A stretch of 64,000 nt of DNA from Hydractinia symbiolongicarpus (GCF_029227915.1 NC_079876.1:31655828-31719827), one strand, 5' to 3'; shown: positions 32,411-44,854, counted from the first letter of the stretch. Numbers and translations are program-made. Notes: generated by a model from the sequence alone, not told the origin.

Positions 32411-32420
32411 CTTATATATA
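32411..32420 (-). promoter_or_regulatory. TATA-like box of the transposase gene
   Basis: TATATATAAG on the minus strand, 31-40 bp before the exon A ATG. A start site about 30 bp downstream would give a leader of about 10 nt. The same box in copy 1 is at 1820-1829. Confidence 0.45.
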
Positions 32421-33006
32421 GCTACTTATGTGGTATATTGGTGTAAAAAACAACAATAATAACCAATACTGCCTAGCGAAAGCACAAAATATACAACATA
32501 TATATAACACAGGGAGTATAGTATTAGCACAAACTGAAAGTTTAGCTTTATATTCATCATCAAAAGACAAGCTGAGCAAACGTTTCCTATTAGGGAGCTT
32601 ATAGACAAACTCGCAGTCAAAGCACATAGTCTTAATTCACAAGAGACAAACTAAAGGCTACCTAAACTTCCCAAAAAACAGAAAGCAAATGCAAATCACT
32701 TTTGATGCCTAGCTACACAACTAAAACATAGTGCCAGCTAGCTAGCCACACAAACACAAACACAGAGACATAAACTCCCCAAAGACATTATTAAATCAAA
32801 CTTTCAAGCAGCACTTACTGGCTATCAAAAGCATAAGAAGAATTACAAATGTTTAGACCATTGTATAGACACTTATTTCCAGATAGAAACCAAGAAAAAG
32901 CAAACAAATCGACATAATCTTGCACTGCTCCAACCGTTGCATCCTTTCGCTTTCAAACGGCCATTTTATTTTCTTCGAATTTAGAACGAACCAATGAGAA
33001 AAGCGC

Positions 33007-33142
33007 ATTCCAAATTTCCAATTTGACACAATAGAATTCCAAATTTTGAACAAAAGAATTTCCAATTCTATTCAAAAAAATTGGAATTTCTATTCATGCG
33101 CTATGAAAGGATCTATTCATGAAATTGGAAAAAATTGGAATA
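33007..33142. repeat. Subterminal TTCCAA / TTGGAA cluster, complete copy
   Basis: Four TTCCAA then three TTGGAA within 136 bp, arranged as an imperfect large palindrome, starting 70 bp inside the right end. The left end has no such motifs. Confidence 0.6.
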
Positions 33143-33143
33143 C

Positions 33144-33176
33144 GTAACAAAAGAAAAACAATGGGCCTTTTGTTAC
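33144..33176. repeat. Hairpin near the right end, complete copy
   Basis: 10-bp perfect arms GTAACAAAAG / CTTTTGTTAC and a 13-nt loop, 36 bp from the terminus. Confidence 0.75.
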
Positions 33177-33212
33177 TTCCAAATGTATGAATCCCCAGAC
33201 TAACGCACGCCA

Positions 33213-33222
33213 AACTGAGCTA
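33213..33222. repeat. Target-site duplication, right side of the complete element
   Basis: AACTGAGCTA, the partner of 27045-27054. The preceding element bases (CGCCA) differ from those before the left copy (CTCCC), so the shared stretch is exactly 10 bp. Confidence 0.8.
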
Positions 33223-33229
33223 TCTCGGC
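33213..33229 (-). pseudogene. tRNA-Phe 5' fragment (nt 1-17) right of the complete element
   Basis: The upstream half of the split tRNA-Phe gene; identical to 2622-2638. Confidence 0.88.
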
Positions 33230-34336
33230 CATGATCAATTCTATCACATGGCAAAGGTCTGTACGTTGTGATAGACACTTGACCAGATCAAAAAGAATGT
33301 TTGAAGATTCGCTGCGAGTAGGGTTCGAACCTACGCGGGAAGATCCCATTAGATTTCAAGTCTAACGCCTTAACCACTCGGCCATCGCAGCAGAAATTGC
33401 TGGGTAACCAGAATAATTCACCAGCTCACCACTCAGGTGCCGAAGAGGACAAAAAGCCAACTAGTAGGGGACACCCGGGTTTGAACCAGGGACCTCTCGA
33501 TCTGCAGTCGAATGCTCTACCACTGAGCTATATCCCCAGCCAAGGACGGAATCCACGCACAGGGTATATAACATCAACGCGTGAGAGAGCAACTTAACTT
33601 AAAAAATGTACACTTCCCGCACCGGGAATCGAACCCGGGCCGCCTGGGTGAAAACCAGAAATCCTAACCACTAGACCATGCGGGACACGTTCGCACCACT
33701 AAGTAATTTAGATGTCATGCTTTTTCTGACAATTTGAACTAGCTCTGTCTTTCTGTTCGTGTCAAAAACACCATTTTGCGTCCGCTGCGAGTAGGATTCG
33801 AACCTACGCGGGAAGATCCCATTTGATTTCTAGTCAAACGCCTTAACCACTCGGCCATCGCAGCCTGACAAACCGCTGGCCATTGCCACAAGGCCAACCA
33901 GAAAGCACAACATTACTGCTAAAGGCACTGCCCGGATTTGAACCGGGGATCTCCTGTTTACTAGACAGGCGCTTTAACCGCTAAGCCACAGCGCCTGCCT
34001 GTTGGGAGATTTTGAAAATCTCAATATCACACGTCTGAAATGCCGTTAAGGCTACTAACACACCGGGACGTGATACACTGTCACTCGGAAATTTTGGAAA
34101 TGAGTAGTAACGCATTGGTGGTTCAGTGGTAGAATTCTCGCCTGCCACGCGGGAGACCGGGGTTCGATTCCCCGCCAATGCATCGTGTTTTACCTACACC
34201 AGAAAATACCCTCCGTAAAAAAGAAAGGAAGGAAAATAAATAAAAAAACATAGCTGAGGAAAAGTGCTACGGCTGCTTGCATTCACCACCTCAAACCGCC
34301 CTGCTGGGCAGTGATAAAATGCCGAGACCCGGGATT

Positions 34337-34387
<51 letters not shown>

Positions 34388-34392
34388 TCGGC
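33230..34392. tRNA. tRNA repeat unit 1 of array 2
   Basis: SerUGA 33310-33391, Cys 33466-33537, Glu 33614-33685, SerAGA 33783-33864, Thr 33923-33995, Gly(+) 34112-34182, Phe 34320-34392. Consensus. Confidence 0.95.
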
Positions 34393-35499
34393 CATGATCA
34401 ATTCTATCACATGGCAAAGGTCTGTACGTTGTGATAGACACTTGACCAGATCAAAAAGAATGTTTGAAGATTCGCTGCGAGTAGGGTTCGAACCTACGCG
34501 GGAAGATCCCATTAGATTTCAAGTCTAACGCCTTAACCACTCGGCCATCGCAGCAGAAATTGCTGGGTAACCAGAATAATTCACCAGCTCACCACTCAGG
34601 TGCCGAAGAGGACAAAAAGCCAACTAGTAGGGGACACCCGGGTTTGAACCAGGGACCTCTCGATCTGCAGTCGAATGCTCTACCACTGAGCTATATCCCC
34701 AGCCAAGGACGGAATCCACGCACAGGGTATATAACATCAACGCGTGAGAGAGCAACTTAACTTAAAAAATGTACACTTCCCGCACCGGGAATCGAACCCG
34801 GGCCGCCTGGGTGAAAACCAGAAATCCTAACCACTAGACCATGCGGGACACGTTCGCACCACTAAGTAATTTAGATGTCATGCTTTTTCTGACAATTTGA
34901 ACTAGCTCTGTCTTTCTGTTCGTGTCAAAAACACCATTTTGCGTCCGCTGCGAGTAGGATTCGAACCTACGCGGGAAGATCCCATTTGATTTCTAGTCAA
35001 ACGCCTTAACCACTCGGCCATCGCAGCCTGACAAACCGCTGGCCATTGCCACAAGGCCAACCAGAAAGCACAACATTACTGCTAAAGGCACTGCCCGGAT
35101 TTGAACCGGGGATCTCCTGTTTACTAGACAGGCGCTTTAACCGCTAAGCCACAGCGCCTGCCTGTTGGGAGATTTTGAAAATCTCAATATCACACGTCTG
35201 AAATGCCGTTAAGGCTACTAACACACCGGGACGTGATACACTGTCACTCGGAAATTTTGGAAATGAGTAGTAACGCATTGGTGGTTCAGTGGTAGAATTC
35301 TCGCCTGCCACGCGGGAGACCGGGGTTCGATTCCCCGCCAATGCATCGTGTTTTACCTACACCAGAAAATACCCTCCGTAAAAAAGAAAGGAAGGAAAAT
35401 AAATAAAAAAACATAGCTGAGGAAAAGTGCTACGGCTGCTTGCATTCACCACCTCAAACCGCCCTGCTGGGCAGTGATAAAATGCCGAGACCCGGGATT

Positions 35500-35550
<51 letters not shown>

Positions 35551-35555
35551 TCGGC
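34393..35555. tRNA. tRNA repeat unit 2 of array 2
   Basis: SerUGA 34473-34554, Cys 34629-34700, Glu 34777-34848, SerAGA 34946-35027, Thr 35086-35158, Gly(+) 35275-35345, Phe 35483-35555. Consensus; lacks the spacer G found in array 1 unit 2. Confidence 0.95.
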
Positions 35556-36662
35556 CATGATCAATTCTATCACATGGCAAAGGTCTGTACGTTGTGATAG
35601 ACACTTGACCAGATCAAAAAGAATGTTTGAAGATTCGCTGCGAGTAGGGTTCGAACCTACGCGGGAAGATCCCATTAGATTTCAAGTCTAACGCCTTAAC
35701 CACTCGGCCATCGCAGCAGAAATTGCTGGGTAACCAGAATAATTCACCAGCTCACCACTCAGGTGCCGAAGAGGACAAAAAGCCAACTAGTAGGGGACAC
35801 CCGGGTTTGAACCAGGGACCTCTCGATCTGCAGTCGAATGCTCTACCACTGAGCTATATCCCCAGCCAAGGACGGAATCCACGCACAGGGTATATAACAT
35901 CAACGCGTGAGAGAGCAACTTAACTTAAAAAATGTACACTTCCCGCACCGGGAATCGAACCCGGGCCGCCTGGGTGAAAACCAGAAATCCTAACCACTAG
36001 ACCATGCGGGACACGTTCGCACCACTAAGTAATTTAGATGTCATGCTTTTTCTGACAATTTGAACTAGCTCTGTCTTTCTGTTCGTGTCAAAAACACCAT
36101 TTTGCGTCCGCTGCGAGTAGGATTCGAACCTACGCGGGAAGATCCCATTTGATTTCTAGTCAAACGCCTTAACCACTCGGCCATCGCAGCCTGACAAACC
36201 GCTGGCCATTGCCACAAGGCCAACCAGAAAGCACAACATTACTGCTAAAGGCACTGCCCGGATTTGAACCGGGGATCTCCTGTTTACTAGACAGGCGCTT
36301 TAACCGCTAAGCCACAGCGCCTGCCTGTTGGGAGATTTTGAAAATCTCAATATCACACGTCTGAAATGCCGTTAAGGCTACTAACACACCGGGACGTGAT
36401 ACACTGTCACTCGGAAATTTTGGAAATGAGTAGTAACGCATTGGTGGTTCAGTGGTAGAATTCTCGCCTGCCACGCGGGAGACCGGGGTTCGATTCCCCG
36501 CCAATGCATCGTGTTTTACCTACAGCAGAAAATACCCTCCGTAAAAAAGAAAGGAAGGAAAATAAATAAAAAAACATAGCTGAGGAAAAGTGCTACGGCT
36601 GCTTGCATTCACCACCTCAAACCGCCCTGCTGGGCAGTGATAAAATGCCGAGACCCGGGATT

Positions 36663-36713
<51 letters not shown>

Positions 36714-36718
36714 TCGGC
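35556..36718. tRNA. tRNA repeat unit 3 of array 2
   Basis: SerUGA 35636-35717, Cys 35792-35863, Glu 35940-36011, SerAGA 36109-36190, Thr 36249-36321, Gly(+) 36438-36508, Phe 36646-36718. Spacer G at 36525, matching array 1 units 2 and 3. Confidence 0.95.
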
Positions 36719-37825
36719 CATGATCAATTCTATCACATGGCAAAGGTCTGTACGTTGTGATAGACACTTGACCAGATCAAAAAGAATGTTTGAAGATTCG
36801 CTGCGAGTAGGGTTCGAACCTACGCGGGAAGATCCCATTAGATTTCAAGTCTAACGCCTTAACCACTCGGCCATCGCAGCAGAAATTGCTGGGTAACCAG
36901 AATAATTCACCAGCTCACCACTCAGGTGCCGAAGAGGACAAAAAGCCAACTAGTAGGGGACACCCGGGTTTGAACCAGGGACCTCTCGATCTGCAGTCGA
37001 ATGCTCTACCACTGAGCTATATCCCCAGCCAAGGACGGAATCCACGCACAGGGTATATAACATCAACGCGTGAGAGAGCAACTTAACTTAAAAAATGTAC
37101 ACTTCCCGCACCGGGAATCGAACCCGGGCCGCCTGGGTGAAAACCAGAAATCCTAACCACTAGACCATGCGGGACACGTTCGCACCACTAAGTAATTTAG
37201 ATGTCATGCTTTTTCTGACAATTTGAACTAGCTCTGTCTTTCTGTTCGTGTCAAAAACACCATTTTGCGTCCGCTGCGAGTAGGATTCGAACCTACGCGG
37301 GAAGATCCCATTTGATTTCTAGTCAAACGCCTTAACCACTCGGCCATCGCAGCCTGACAAACCGCTGGCCATTGCCACAAGGCCAACCAGAAAGCACAAC
37401 ATTACTGCTAAAGGCACTGCCCGGATTTGAACCGGGGATCTCCTGTTTACTAGACAGGCGCTTTAACCGCTAAGCCACAGCGCCTGCCTGTTGGGAGATT
37501 TTGAAAATCTCAATATCACACGTCTGAAATGCCGTTAAGGCTACTAACACACCGGGACGTGATACACTGTCACTCGGAAATTTTGGAAATGAGTAGTAAC
37601 GCATTGGTGGTTCAGTGGTAGAATTCTCGCCTGCCACGCGGGAGACCGGGGTTCGATTCCCCGCCAATGCATCGTGTTTTACCTACACCAGAAAATACCC
37701 TCCGTAAAAAAGAAAGGAAGGAAAATAAATAAAAAAACATAGCTGAGGAAAAGTGCTACGGCTGCTTGCATTCACCACCTCAAACCGCCCTGCTGGGCAG
37801 TGATAAAATGCCGAGACCCGGGATT

Positions 37826-37876
<51 letters not shown>

Positions 37877-37881
37877 TCGGC
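36719..37881. tRNA. tRNA repeat unit 4 of array 2
   Basis: SerUGA 36799-36880, Cys 36955-37026, Glu 37103-37174, SerAGA 37272-37353, Thr 37412-37484, Gly(+) 37601-37671, Phe 37809-37881. Consensus. Confidence 0.95.
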
Positions 37882-38988
37882 CATGATCAATTCTATCACA
37901 TGGCAAAGGTCTGTACGTTGTGATAGACACTTGACCAGATCAAAAAGAATGTTTGAAGATTCGCTGCGAGTAGGGTTCGAACCTACGCGGGAAGATCCCA
38001 TTAGATTTCAAGTCTAACGCCTTAACCACTCGGCCATCGCAGCAGAAATTGCTGGGTAACCAGAATAATTCACCAGCTCACCACTCAGGTGCCGAAGAGG
38101 ACAAAAAGCCAACTAGTAGGGGACACCCGGGTTTGAACCAGGGACCTCTCGATCTGCAGTCGAATGCTCTACCACTGAGCTATATCCCCAGCCAAGGACG
38201 GAATCCACGCACAGGGTATATAACATCAACGCGTGAGAGAGCAACTTAACTTAAAAAATGTACACTTCCCGCACCGGGAATCGAACCCGGGCCGCCTGGG
38301 TGAAAACCAGAAATCCTAACCACTAGACCATGCGGGACACGTTCGCACCACTAAGTAATTTAGATGTCATGCTTTTTCTGACAATTTGAACTAGCTCTGT
38401 CTTTCTGTTCGTGTCAAAAACACCATTTTGCGTCCGCTGCGAGTAGGATTCGAACCTACGCGGGAAGATCCCATTTGATTTCTAGTCAAACGCCTTAACC
38501 ACTCGGCCATCGCAGCCTGACAAACCGCTGGCCATTGCCACAAGGCCAACCAGAAAGCACAACATTACTGCTAAAGGCACTGCCCGGATTTGAACCGGGG
38601 ATCTCCTGTTTACTAGACAGGCGCTTTAACCGCTAAGCCACAGCGCCTGCCTGTTGGGAGATTTTGAAAATCTCAATATCACACGTCTGAAATGCCGTTA
38701 AGGCTACTAACACACCGGGACGTGATACACTGTCACTCGGAAATTTTGGAAATGAGTAGTAACGCATTGGTGGTTCAGTGGTAGAATTCTCGCCTGCCAC
38801 GCGGGAGACCGGGGTTCGATTCCCCGCCAATGCATCGTGTTTTACCTACACCAGAAAATACCCTCCGTAAAAAAGAAAGGAAGGAAAATAAATAAAAAAA
38901 CATAGCTGAGGAAAAGTGCTACGGCTGCTTGCATTCACCACCTCAAACCGCCCTGCTGGGCAGTGATAAAATGCCGAGACCCGGGATT

Positions 38989-39039
<51 letters not shown>

Positions 39040-39044
39040 TCGGC
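37882..39044. tRNA. tRNA repeat unit 5 of array 2
   Basis: SerUGA 37962-38043, Cys 38118-38189, Glu 38266-38337, SerAGA 38435-38516, Thr 38575-38647, Gly(+) 38764-38834, Phe 38972-39044. Consensus. Confidence 0.95.
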
Positions 39045-40151
39045 CATGATCAATTCTATCACATGGCAAAGGTCTGTACGTTGTGATAGACACTTGACCA
39101 GATCAAAAAGAATGTTTGAAGATTCGCTGCGAGTAGGGTTCGAACCTACGCGGGAAGATCCCATTAGATTTCAAGTCTAACGCCTTAACCACTCGGCCAT
39201 CGCAGCAGAAATTGCTGGGTAACCAGAATAATTCACCAGCTCACCACTCAGGTGCCGAAGAGGACAAAAAGCCAACTAGTAGGGGACACCCGGGTTTGAA
39301 CCAGGGACCTCTCGATCTGCAGTCGAATGCTCTACCACTGAGCTATATCCCCAGCCAAGGACGGAATCCACGCACAGGGTATATAACATCAACGCGTGAG
39401 AGAGCAACTTAACTTAAAAAATGTACACTTCCCGCACCGGGAATCGAACCCGGGCCGCCTGGGTGAAAACCAGAAATCCTAACCACTAGACCATGCGGGA
39501 CACGTTCGCACCACTAAGTAATTTAGATGTCATGCTTTTTCTGACAATTTGAACTAGCTCTGTCTTTCTGTTCGTGTCAAAAACACCATTTTGCGTCCGC
39601 TGCGAGTAGGATTCGAACCTACGCGGGAAGATCCCATTTGATTTCTAGTCAAACGCCTTAACCACTCGGCCATCGCAGCCTGACAAACCGCTGGCCATTG
39701 CCACAAGGCCAACCAGAAAGCACAACATTACTGCTAAAGGCACTGCCCGGATTTGAACCGGGGATCTCCTGTTTACTAGACAGGCGCTTTAACCGCTAAG
39801 CCACAGCGTCTGCCTGTTGGGAAATTTTGAAAATCTCAATATCACACGTCTGAAATGCCGTTAAGGCTACTAACACACCGGGACGTGATACACTGTCACT
39901 CGGAAATTTTGGAAATGAGTAGTAACGCATTGGTGGTTCAGTGGTAGAATTCTCGCCTGCCACGCGGGAGACCGGGGTTCGATTCCCCGCCAATGCATCG
40001 TGTTTTACCTACACCAGAAAATACCCTCCGTAAAAAAGAAAGGAAGGAAAATAAATAAAAAAACATAGCTGAGGAAAAGTGCTACGGCTGCTTGCATTCA
40101 CCACCTCAAACCGCCCTGCTGGGCAGTGATAAAATGCCGAGACCCGGGATT

Positions 40152-40202
<51 letters not shown>

Positions 40203-40207
40203 TCGGC
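39045..40207. tRNA. tRNA repeat unit 6 of array 2
   Basis: SerUGA 39125-39206, Cys 39281-39352, Glu 39429-39500, SerAGA 39598-39679, Thr 39738-39810 (variant), Gly(+) 39927-39997, Phe 40135-40207. Spacer G to A at 39823 breaks one arm of the Thr/Gly palindrome. Confidence 0.95.
39738..39810 (-). tRNA. tRNA-Thr(AGU) with G2 to A change, array 2 unit 6
   Basis: Base 39809 changes nucleotide 2 from G to A, giving an A2-C71 mismatch at the end of the acceptor stem. Found in this unit only; it could reduce processing or charging. Confidence 0.85.
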
Positions 40208-41314
40208 CATGATCAATTCTATCACATGGCAAAGGTCTGTACGTTGTGATAGACACTTGACCAGATCAAAAAGAATGTTTGAAGATTCGCTGCGAGTAGG
40301 GTTCGAACCTACGCGGGAAGATCCCATTAGATTTCAAGTCTAACGCCTTAACCACTCGGCCATCGCAGCAGAAATTGCTGGGTAACCAGAATAATTCACC
40401 AGCTCACCACTCAGGTGCCGAAGAGGACAAAAAGCCAACTAGTAGGGGACACCCGGGTTTGAACCAGGGACCTCTCGATCTGCAGTCGAATGCTCTACCA
40501 CTGAGCTATATCCCCAGCCAAGGACGGAATCCACGCACAGGGTATATAACATCAACGCGTGAGAGAGCAACTTAACTTAAAAAATGTACACTTCCCGCAC
40601 CGGGAATCGAACCCGGGCCGCCTGGGTGAAAACCAGAAATCCTAACCACTAGACCATGCGGGACACGTTCGCACCACTAAGTAATTTAGATGTCATGCTT
40701 TTTCTGACAATTTGAACTAGCTCTGTCTTTCTGTTCGTGTCAAAAACACCATTTTGCGTCCGCTGCGAGTAGGATTCGAACCTACGCGGGAAGATCCCAT
40801 TTGATTTCTAGTCAAACGCCTTAACCACTCGGCCATCGCAGCCTGACAAACCGCTGGCCATTGCCACAAGGCCAACCAGAAAGCACAACATTACTGCTAA
40901 AGGCACTGCCCGGATTTGAACCGGGGATCTCCTGTTTACTAGACAGGCGCTTTAACCGCTAAGCCACAGCGCCTGCCTGTTGGGAGATTTTGAAAATCTC
41001 AATATCACACGTCTGAAATGCCGTTAAGGCTACTAACACACCGGGACGTGATACACTGTCACTCGGAAATTTTGGAAATGAGTAGTAACGCATTGGTGGT
41101 TCAGTGGTAGAATTCTCGCCTGCCACGCGGGAGACCGGGGTTCGATTCCCCGCCAATGCATCGTGTTTTACCTACACCAGAAAATACCCTCCGTAAAAAA
41201 GAAAGGAAGGAAAATAAATAAAAAAACATAGCTGAGGAAAAGTGCTACGGCTGCTTGCATTCACCACCTCAAACCGCCCTGCTGGGCAGTGATAAAATGC
41301 CGAGACCCGGGATT

Positions 41315-41365
<51 letters not shown>

Positions 41366-41370
41366 TCGGC
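40208..41370. tRNA. tRNA repeat unit 7 of array 2
   Basis: SerUGA 40288-40369, Cys 40444-40515, Glu 40592-40663, SerAGA 40761-40842, Thr 40901-40973, Gly(+) 41090-41160, Phe 41298-41370. Consensus. Confidence 0.95.
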
Positions 41371-42477
41371 CATGATCAATTCTATCACATGGCAAAGGTC
41401 TGTACGTTGTGATAGACACTTGACCAGATCAAAAAGAATGTTTGAAGATTCGCTGCGAGTAGGGTTCGAACCTACGCGGGAAGATCCCATTAGATTTCAA
41501 GTCTAACGCCTTAACCACTCGGCCATCGCAGCAGAAATTGCTGGGTAACCAGAATAATTCACCAGCTCACCACTCAGGTGCCGAAGAGGACAAAAAGCCA
41601 ACTAGTAGGGGACACCCGGGTTTGAACCAGGGACCTCTCGATCTGCAGTCGAATGCTCTACCACTGAGCTATATCCCCAGCCAAGGACGGAATCCACGCA
41701 CAGGGTATATAACATCAACGCGTGAGAGAGCAACTTAACTTAAAAAATGTACACTTCCCGCACCGGGAATCGAACCCGGGCCGCCTGGGTGAAAACCAGA
41801 AATCCTAACCACTAGACCATGCGGGACACGTTCGCACCACTAAGTAATTTAGATGTCATGCTTTTTCTGACAATTTGAACTAGCTCTGTCTTTCTGTTCG
41901 TGTCAAAAACACCATTTTGCGTCCGCTGCGAGTAGGATTCGAACCTACGCGGGAAGATCCCATTTGATTTCTAGTCAAACGCCTTAACCACTCGGCCATC
42001 GCAGCCTGACAAACCGCTGGCCATTGCCACAAGGCCAACCAGAAAGCACAACATTACTGCTAAAGGCACTGCCCGGATTTGAACCGGGGATCTCCTGTTT
42101 ACTAGACAGGCGCTTTAACCGCTAAGCCACAGCGCCTGCCTGTTGGGAGATTTTGAAAATCTCAATATCACACGTCTGAAATGCCGTTAAGGCTACTAAC
42201 ACACCGGGACGTGATACACTGTCACTCGGAAATTTTGGAAATGAGTAGTAACGCATTGGTGGTTCAGTGGTAGAATTCTCGCCTGCCACGCGGGAGACCG
42301 GGGTTCGATTCCCCGCCAATGCATCGTGTTTTACCTACACCAGAAAATACCCTCCGTAAAAAAGAAAGGAAGGAAAATAAATAAAAAAACATAGCTGAGG
42401 AAAAGTGCTACGGCTGCTTGCATTCACCACCTCAAACCGCCCTGCTGGGCAGTGATAAAATGCCGAGACCCGGGATT

Positions 42478-42528
<51 letters not shown>

Positions 42529-42533
42529 TCGGC
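41371..42533. tRNA. tRNA repeat unit 8 of array 2
   Basis: SerUGA 41451-41532, Cys 41607-41678, Glu 41755-41826, SerAGA 41924-42005, Thr 42064-42136, Gly(+) 42253-42323, Phe 42461-42533. Consensus. Confidence 0.95.
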
Positions 42534-43640
42534 CATGATCAATTCTATCACATGGCAAAGGTCTGTACGTTGTGATAGACACTTGACCAGATCAAAAAGA
42601 ATGTTTGAAGATTCGCTGCGAGTAGGGTTCGAACCTACGCGGGAAGATCCCATTAGATTTCAAGTCTAACGCCTTAACCACTCGGCCATCGCAGCAGAAA
42701 TTGCTGGGTAACCAGAATAATTCACCAGCTCACCACTCAGGTGCCGAAGAGGACAAAAAGCCAACTAGTAGGGGACACCCGGGTTTGAACCAGGGACCTC
42801 TCGATCTGCAGTCGAATGCTCTACCACTGAGCTATATCCCCAGCCAAGGACGGAATCCACGCACAGGGTATATAACATCAACGCGTGAGAGAGCAACTTA
42901 ACTTAAAAAATGTACACTTCCCGCACCGGGAATCGAACCCGGGCCGCCTGGGTGAAAACCAGAAATCCTAACCACTAGACCATGCGGGACACGTTCGCAC
43001 CACTAAGTAATTTAGATGTCATGCTTTTTCTGACAATTTGAACTAGCTCTGTCTTTCTGTTCGTGTCAAAAACACCATTTTGCGTCCGCTGCGAGTAGGA
43101 TTCGAACCTACGCGGGAAGATCCCATTTGATTTCTAGTCAAACGCCTTAACCACTCGGCCATCGCAGCCTGACAAAGCGCTGGCCATTGCCACAAGGCCA
43201 ACCAGAAAGCACAACATTACTGCTAAAGGCACTGCCCGGATTTGAACCGGGGATCTCCTGTTTACTAGACAGGCGCTTTAACCGCTAAGCCACAGCGCCT
43301 GCCTGTTGGGAGATTTTGAAAATCTCAATATCACACGTCTGAAATGCCGTTAAGGCTACTAACACACCGGGACGTGATACACTGTCACTCGGAAATTTTG
43401 GAAATGAGTAGTAACGCATTGGTGGTTCAGTGGTAGAATTCTCGCCTGCCACGCGGGAGACCGGGGTTCGATTCCCCGCCAATGCATCGTGTTTTACCTA
43501 CACCAGAAAATACCCTCCGTAAAAAAGAAAGGAAGGAGAATAAATAAAAAAACATAGCTGAGGAAAAGTGCTACGGCTGCTTGCATTCACCACCTCAAAC
43601 CGCCCTGCTGGGCAGTGATAAAATGCCGAGACCCGGGATT

Positions 43641-43691
<51 letters not shown>

Positions 43692-43696
43692 TCGGC
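42534..43696. tRNA. tRNA repeat unit 9 of array 2
   Basis: SerUGA 42614-42695, Cys 42770-42841, Glu 42918-42989, SerAGA 43087-43168, Thr 43227-43299, Gly(+) 43416-43486, Phe 43624-43696. Spacer variants at 43177 (C to G) and 43538 (A to G), the pair that marks array 1 unit 8. Confidence 0.95.
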
Positions 43697-44803
43697 CATG
43701 ATCAATTCTATCACATGGCAAAGGTCTGTACGTTGTGATAGACACTTGACCAGATCAAAAAGAATGTTTGAAGATTCGCTGCGAGTAGGGTTCGAACCTA
43801 CGCGGGAAGATCCCATTAGATTTCAAGTCTAACGCCTTAACCACTCGGCCATCGCAGCAGAAATTGCTGGGTAACCAGAATAATTCACCAGCTCACCACT
43901 CAGGTGCCGAAGAGGACAAAAAGCCAACTAGTAGGGGACACCCGGGTTTGAACCAGGGACCTCTCGATCTGCAGTCGAATGCTCTACCACTGAGCTATAT
44001 CCCCAGCCAAGGACGGAATCCACGCACAGGGTATATAACATCAACGCGTGAGAGAGCAACTTAACTTAAAAAATGTACACTTCCCGCACCGGGAATCGAA
44101 CCCGGGCCGCCTGGGTGAAAACCAGAAATCCTAACCACTAGACCATGCGGGACACGTTCGCACCACTAAGTAATTTAGATGTCATGCTTTTTCTGACAAT
44201 TTGAACTAGCTCTGTCTTTCTGTTCGTGTCAAAAACACCATTTTGCGTCCGCTGCGAGTAGGATTCGAACCTACGCGGGAAGATCCCATTTGATTTCTAG
44301 TCAAACGCCTTAACCACTCGGCCATCGCAGCCTGACAAACCGCTGGCCATTGCCACAAGGCCAACCAGAAAGCACAACATTACTGCTAAAGGCACTGCCC
44401 GGATTTGAACCGGGGATCTCCTGTTTACTAGACAGGCGCTTTAACCGCTAAGCCACACCGCCTGCCTGTTGGGAGATTTTGAAAATCTCAATATCACACG
44501 TCTGAAATGCCGTTAAGGCTACTAACACACCGGGACGTGATACACTGTCACTCGGAAATTTTGGAAATGAGTAGTAACGCATTGGTGGTTCAGTGGTAGA
44601 ATTCTCGCCTGCCACGCGGGAGACCGGGGTTCGATTCCCCGCCAATGCATCGTGTTTTACCTACACCAGAAAATACCCTCCGTAAAAAAGAAAGGAAGGA
44701 GAATAAATAAAAAAACATAGCTGAGGAAAAGTGCTACGGCTGCTTGCATTCACCACCTCAAACCGCCCTGCTGGGCAGTGATAAAATGCCGAGACCCGGG
44801 ATT

Positions 44804-44854
<51 letters not shown>

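Larger units (their letters stand above)
27055..33212 (-). mobile_element. 6158-bp DNA transposon inserted in the A box of tRNA-Phe (complete copy)
   Basis: The block interrupts an otherwise perfectly regular tRNA array at one base and is flanked by a 10-bp direct repeat of target sequence. The uninterrupted tRNA-Phe of every other unit is the empty site. It encodes one multi-exon DDE-transposase-like gene on the minus strand, the same direction as the interrupted tRNA-Phe. The left end (AGGAAGGGGC...) is purine-rich; the right end (...GCACGCCA) has a hairpin and a TTCCAA cluster. I find no terminal inverted repeat between the two ends. Target choice and protein motifs recall Dada transposons, known to insert in tRNA, U1 and U6 genes with 6-7 bp duplications. 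It could also be a different family with the same habit. Confidence 0.85.
32381..33212 (-). other. 5' non-coding region and right end of the complete element
   Basis: 832 bp, AT-rich. Besides the TATA box, the motif cluster and the hairpin, it has two small open frames on the minus strand (32412-32627 and 32853-33065). They are low-complexity, hydrophobic or built on the TTGGAA repeats, and I do not accept them as genes. Confidence 0.6.

Noticed and set aside
32412-33065. Two small minus-strand open frames upstream of the transposase start (32412-32627, 32853-33065), also at 1821-2036 and 2262-2474
   Set aside because: Hydrophobic or repeat-built composition, no family resemblance, and they overlap promoter-like sequence and subterminal repeats. 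No splice link to exon A was found.
27055-33212. Terminal inverted repeats at the element ends
   Set aside because: Comparing the left end with the reverse complement of the right end, with target duplications of 6 to 10 bp, gave no convincing match.
27055-33212. LTR or non-LTR retrotransposon
   Set aside because: No long terminal repeats, no reverse transcriptase motif and no poly-A tail at the 3' end. The gene has introns and DDE-like motifs.
1-33212. Two independent insertions of the element into different tRNA-Phe genes
   Set aside because: The copies appear identical even in microsatellite length, and the following arrays share ordered variant units, so one insertion followed by block duplication is simpler.
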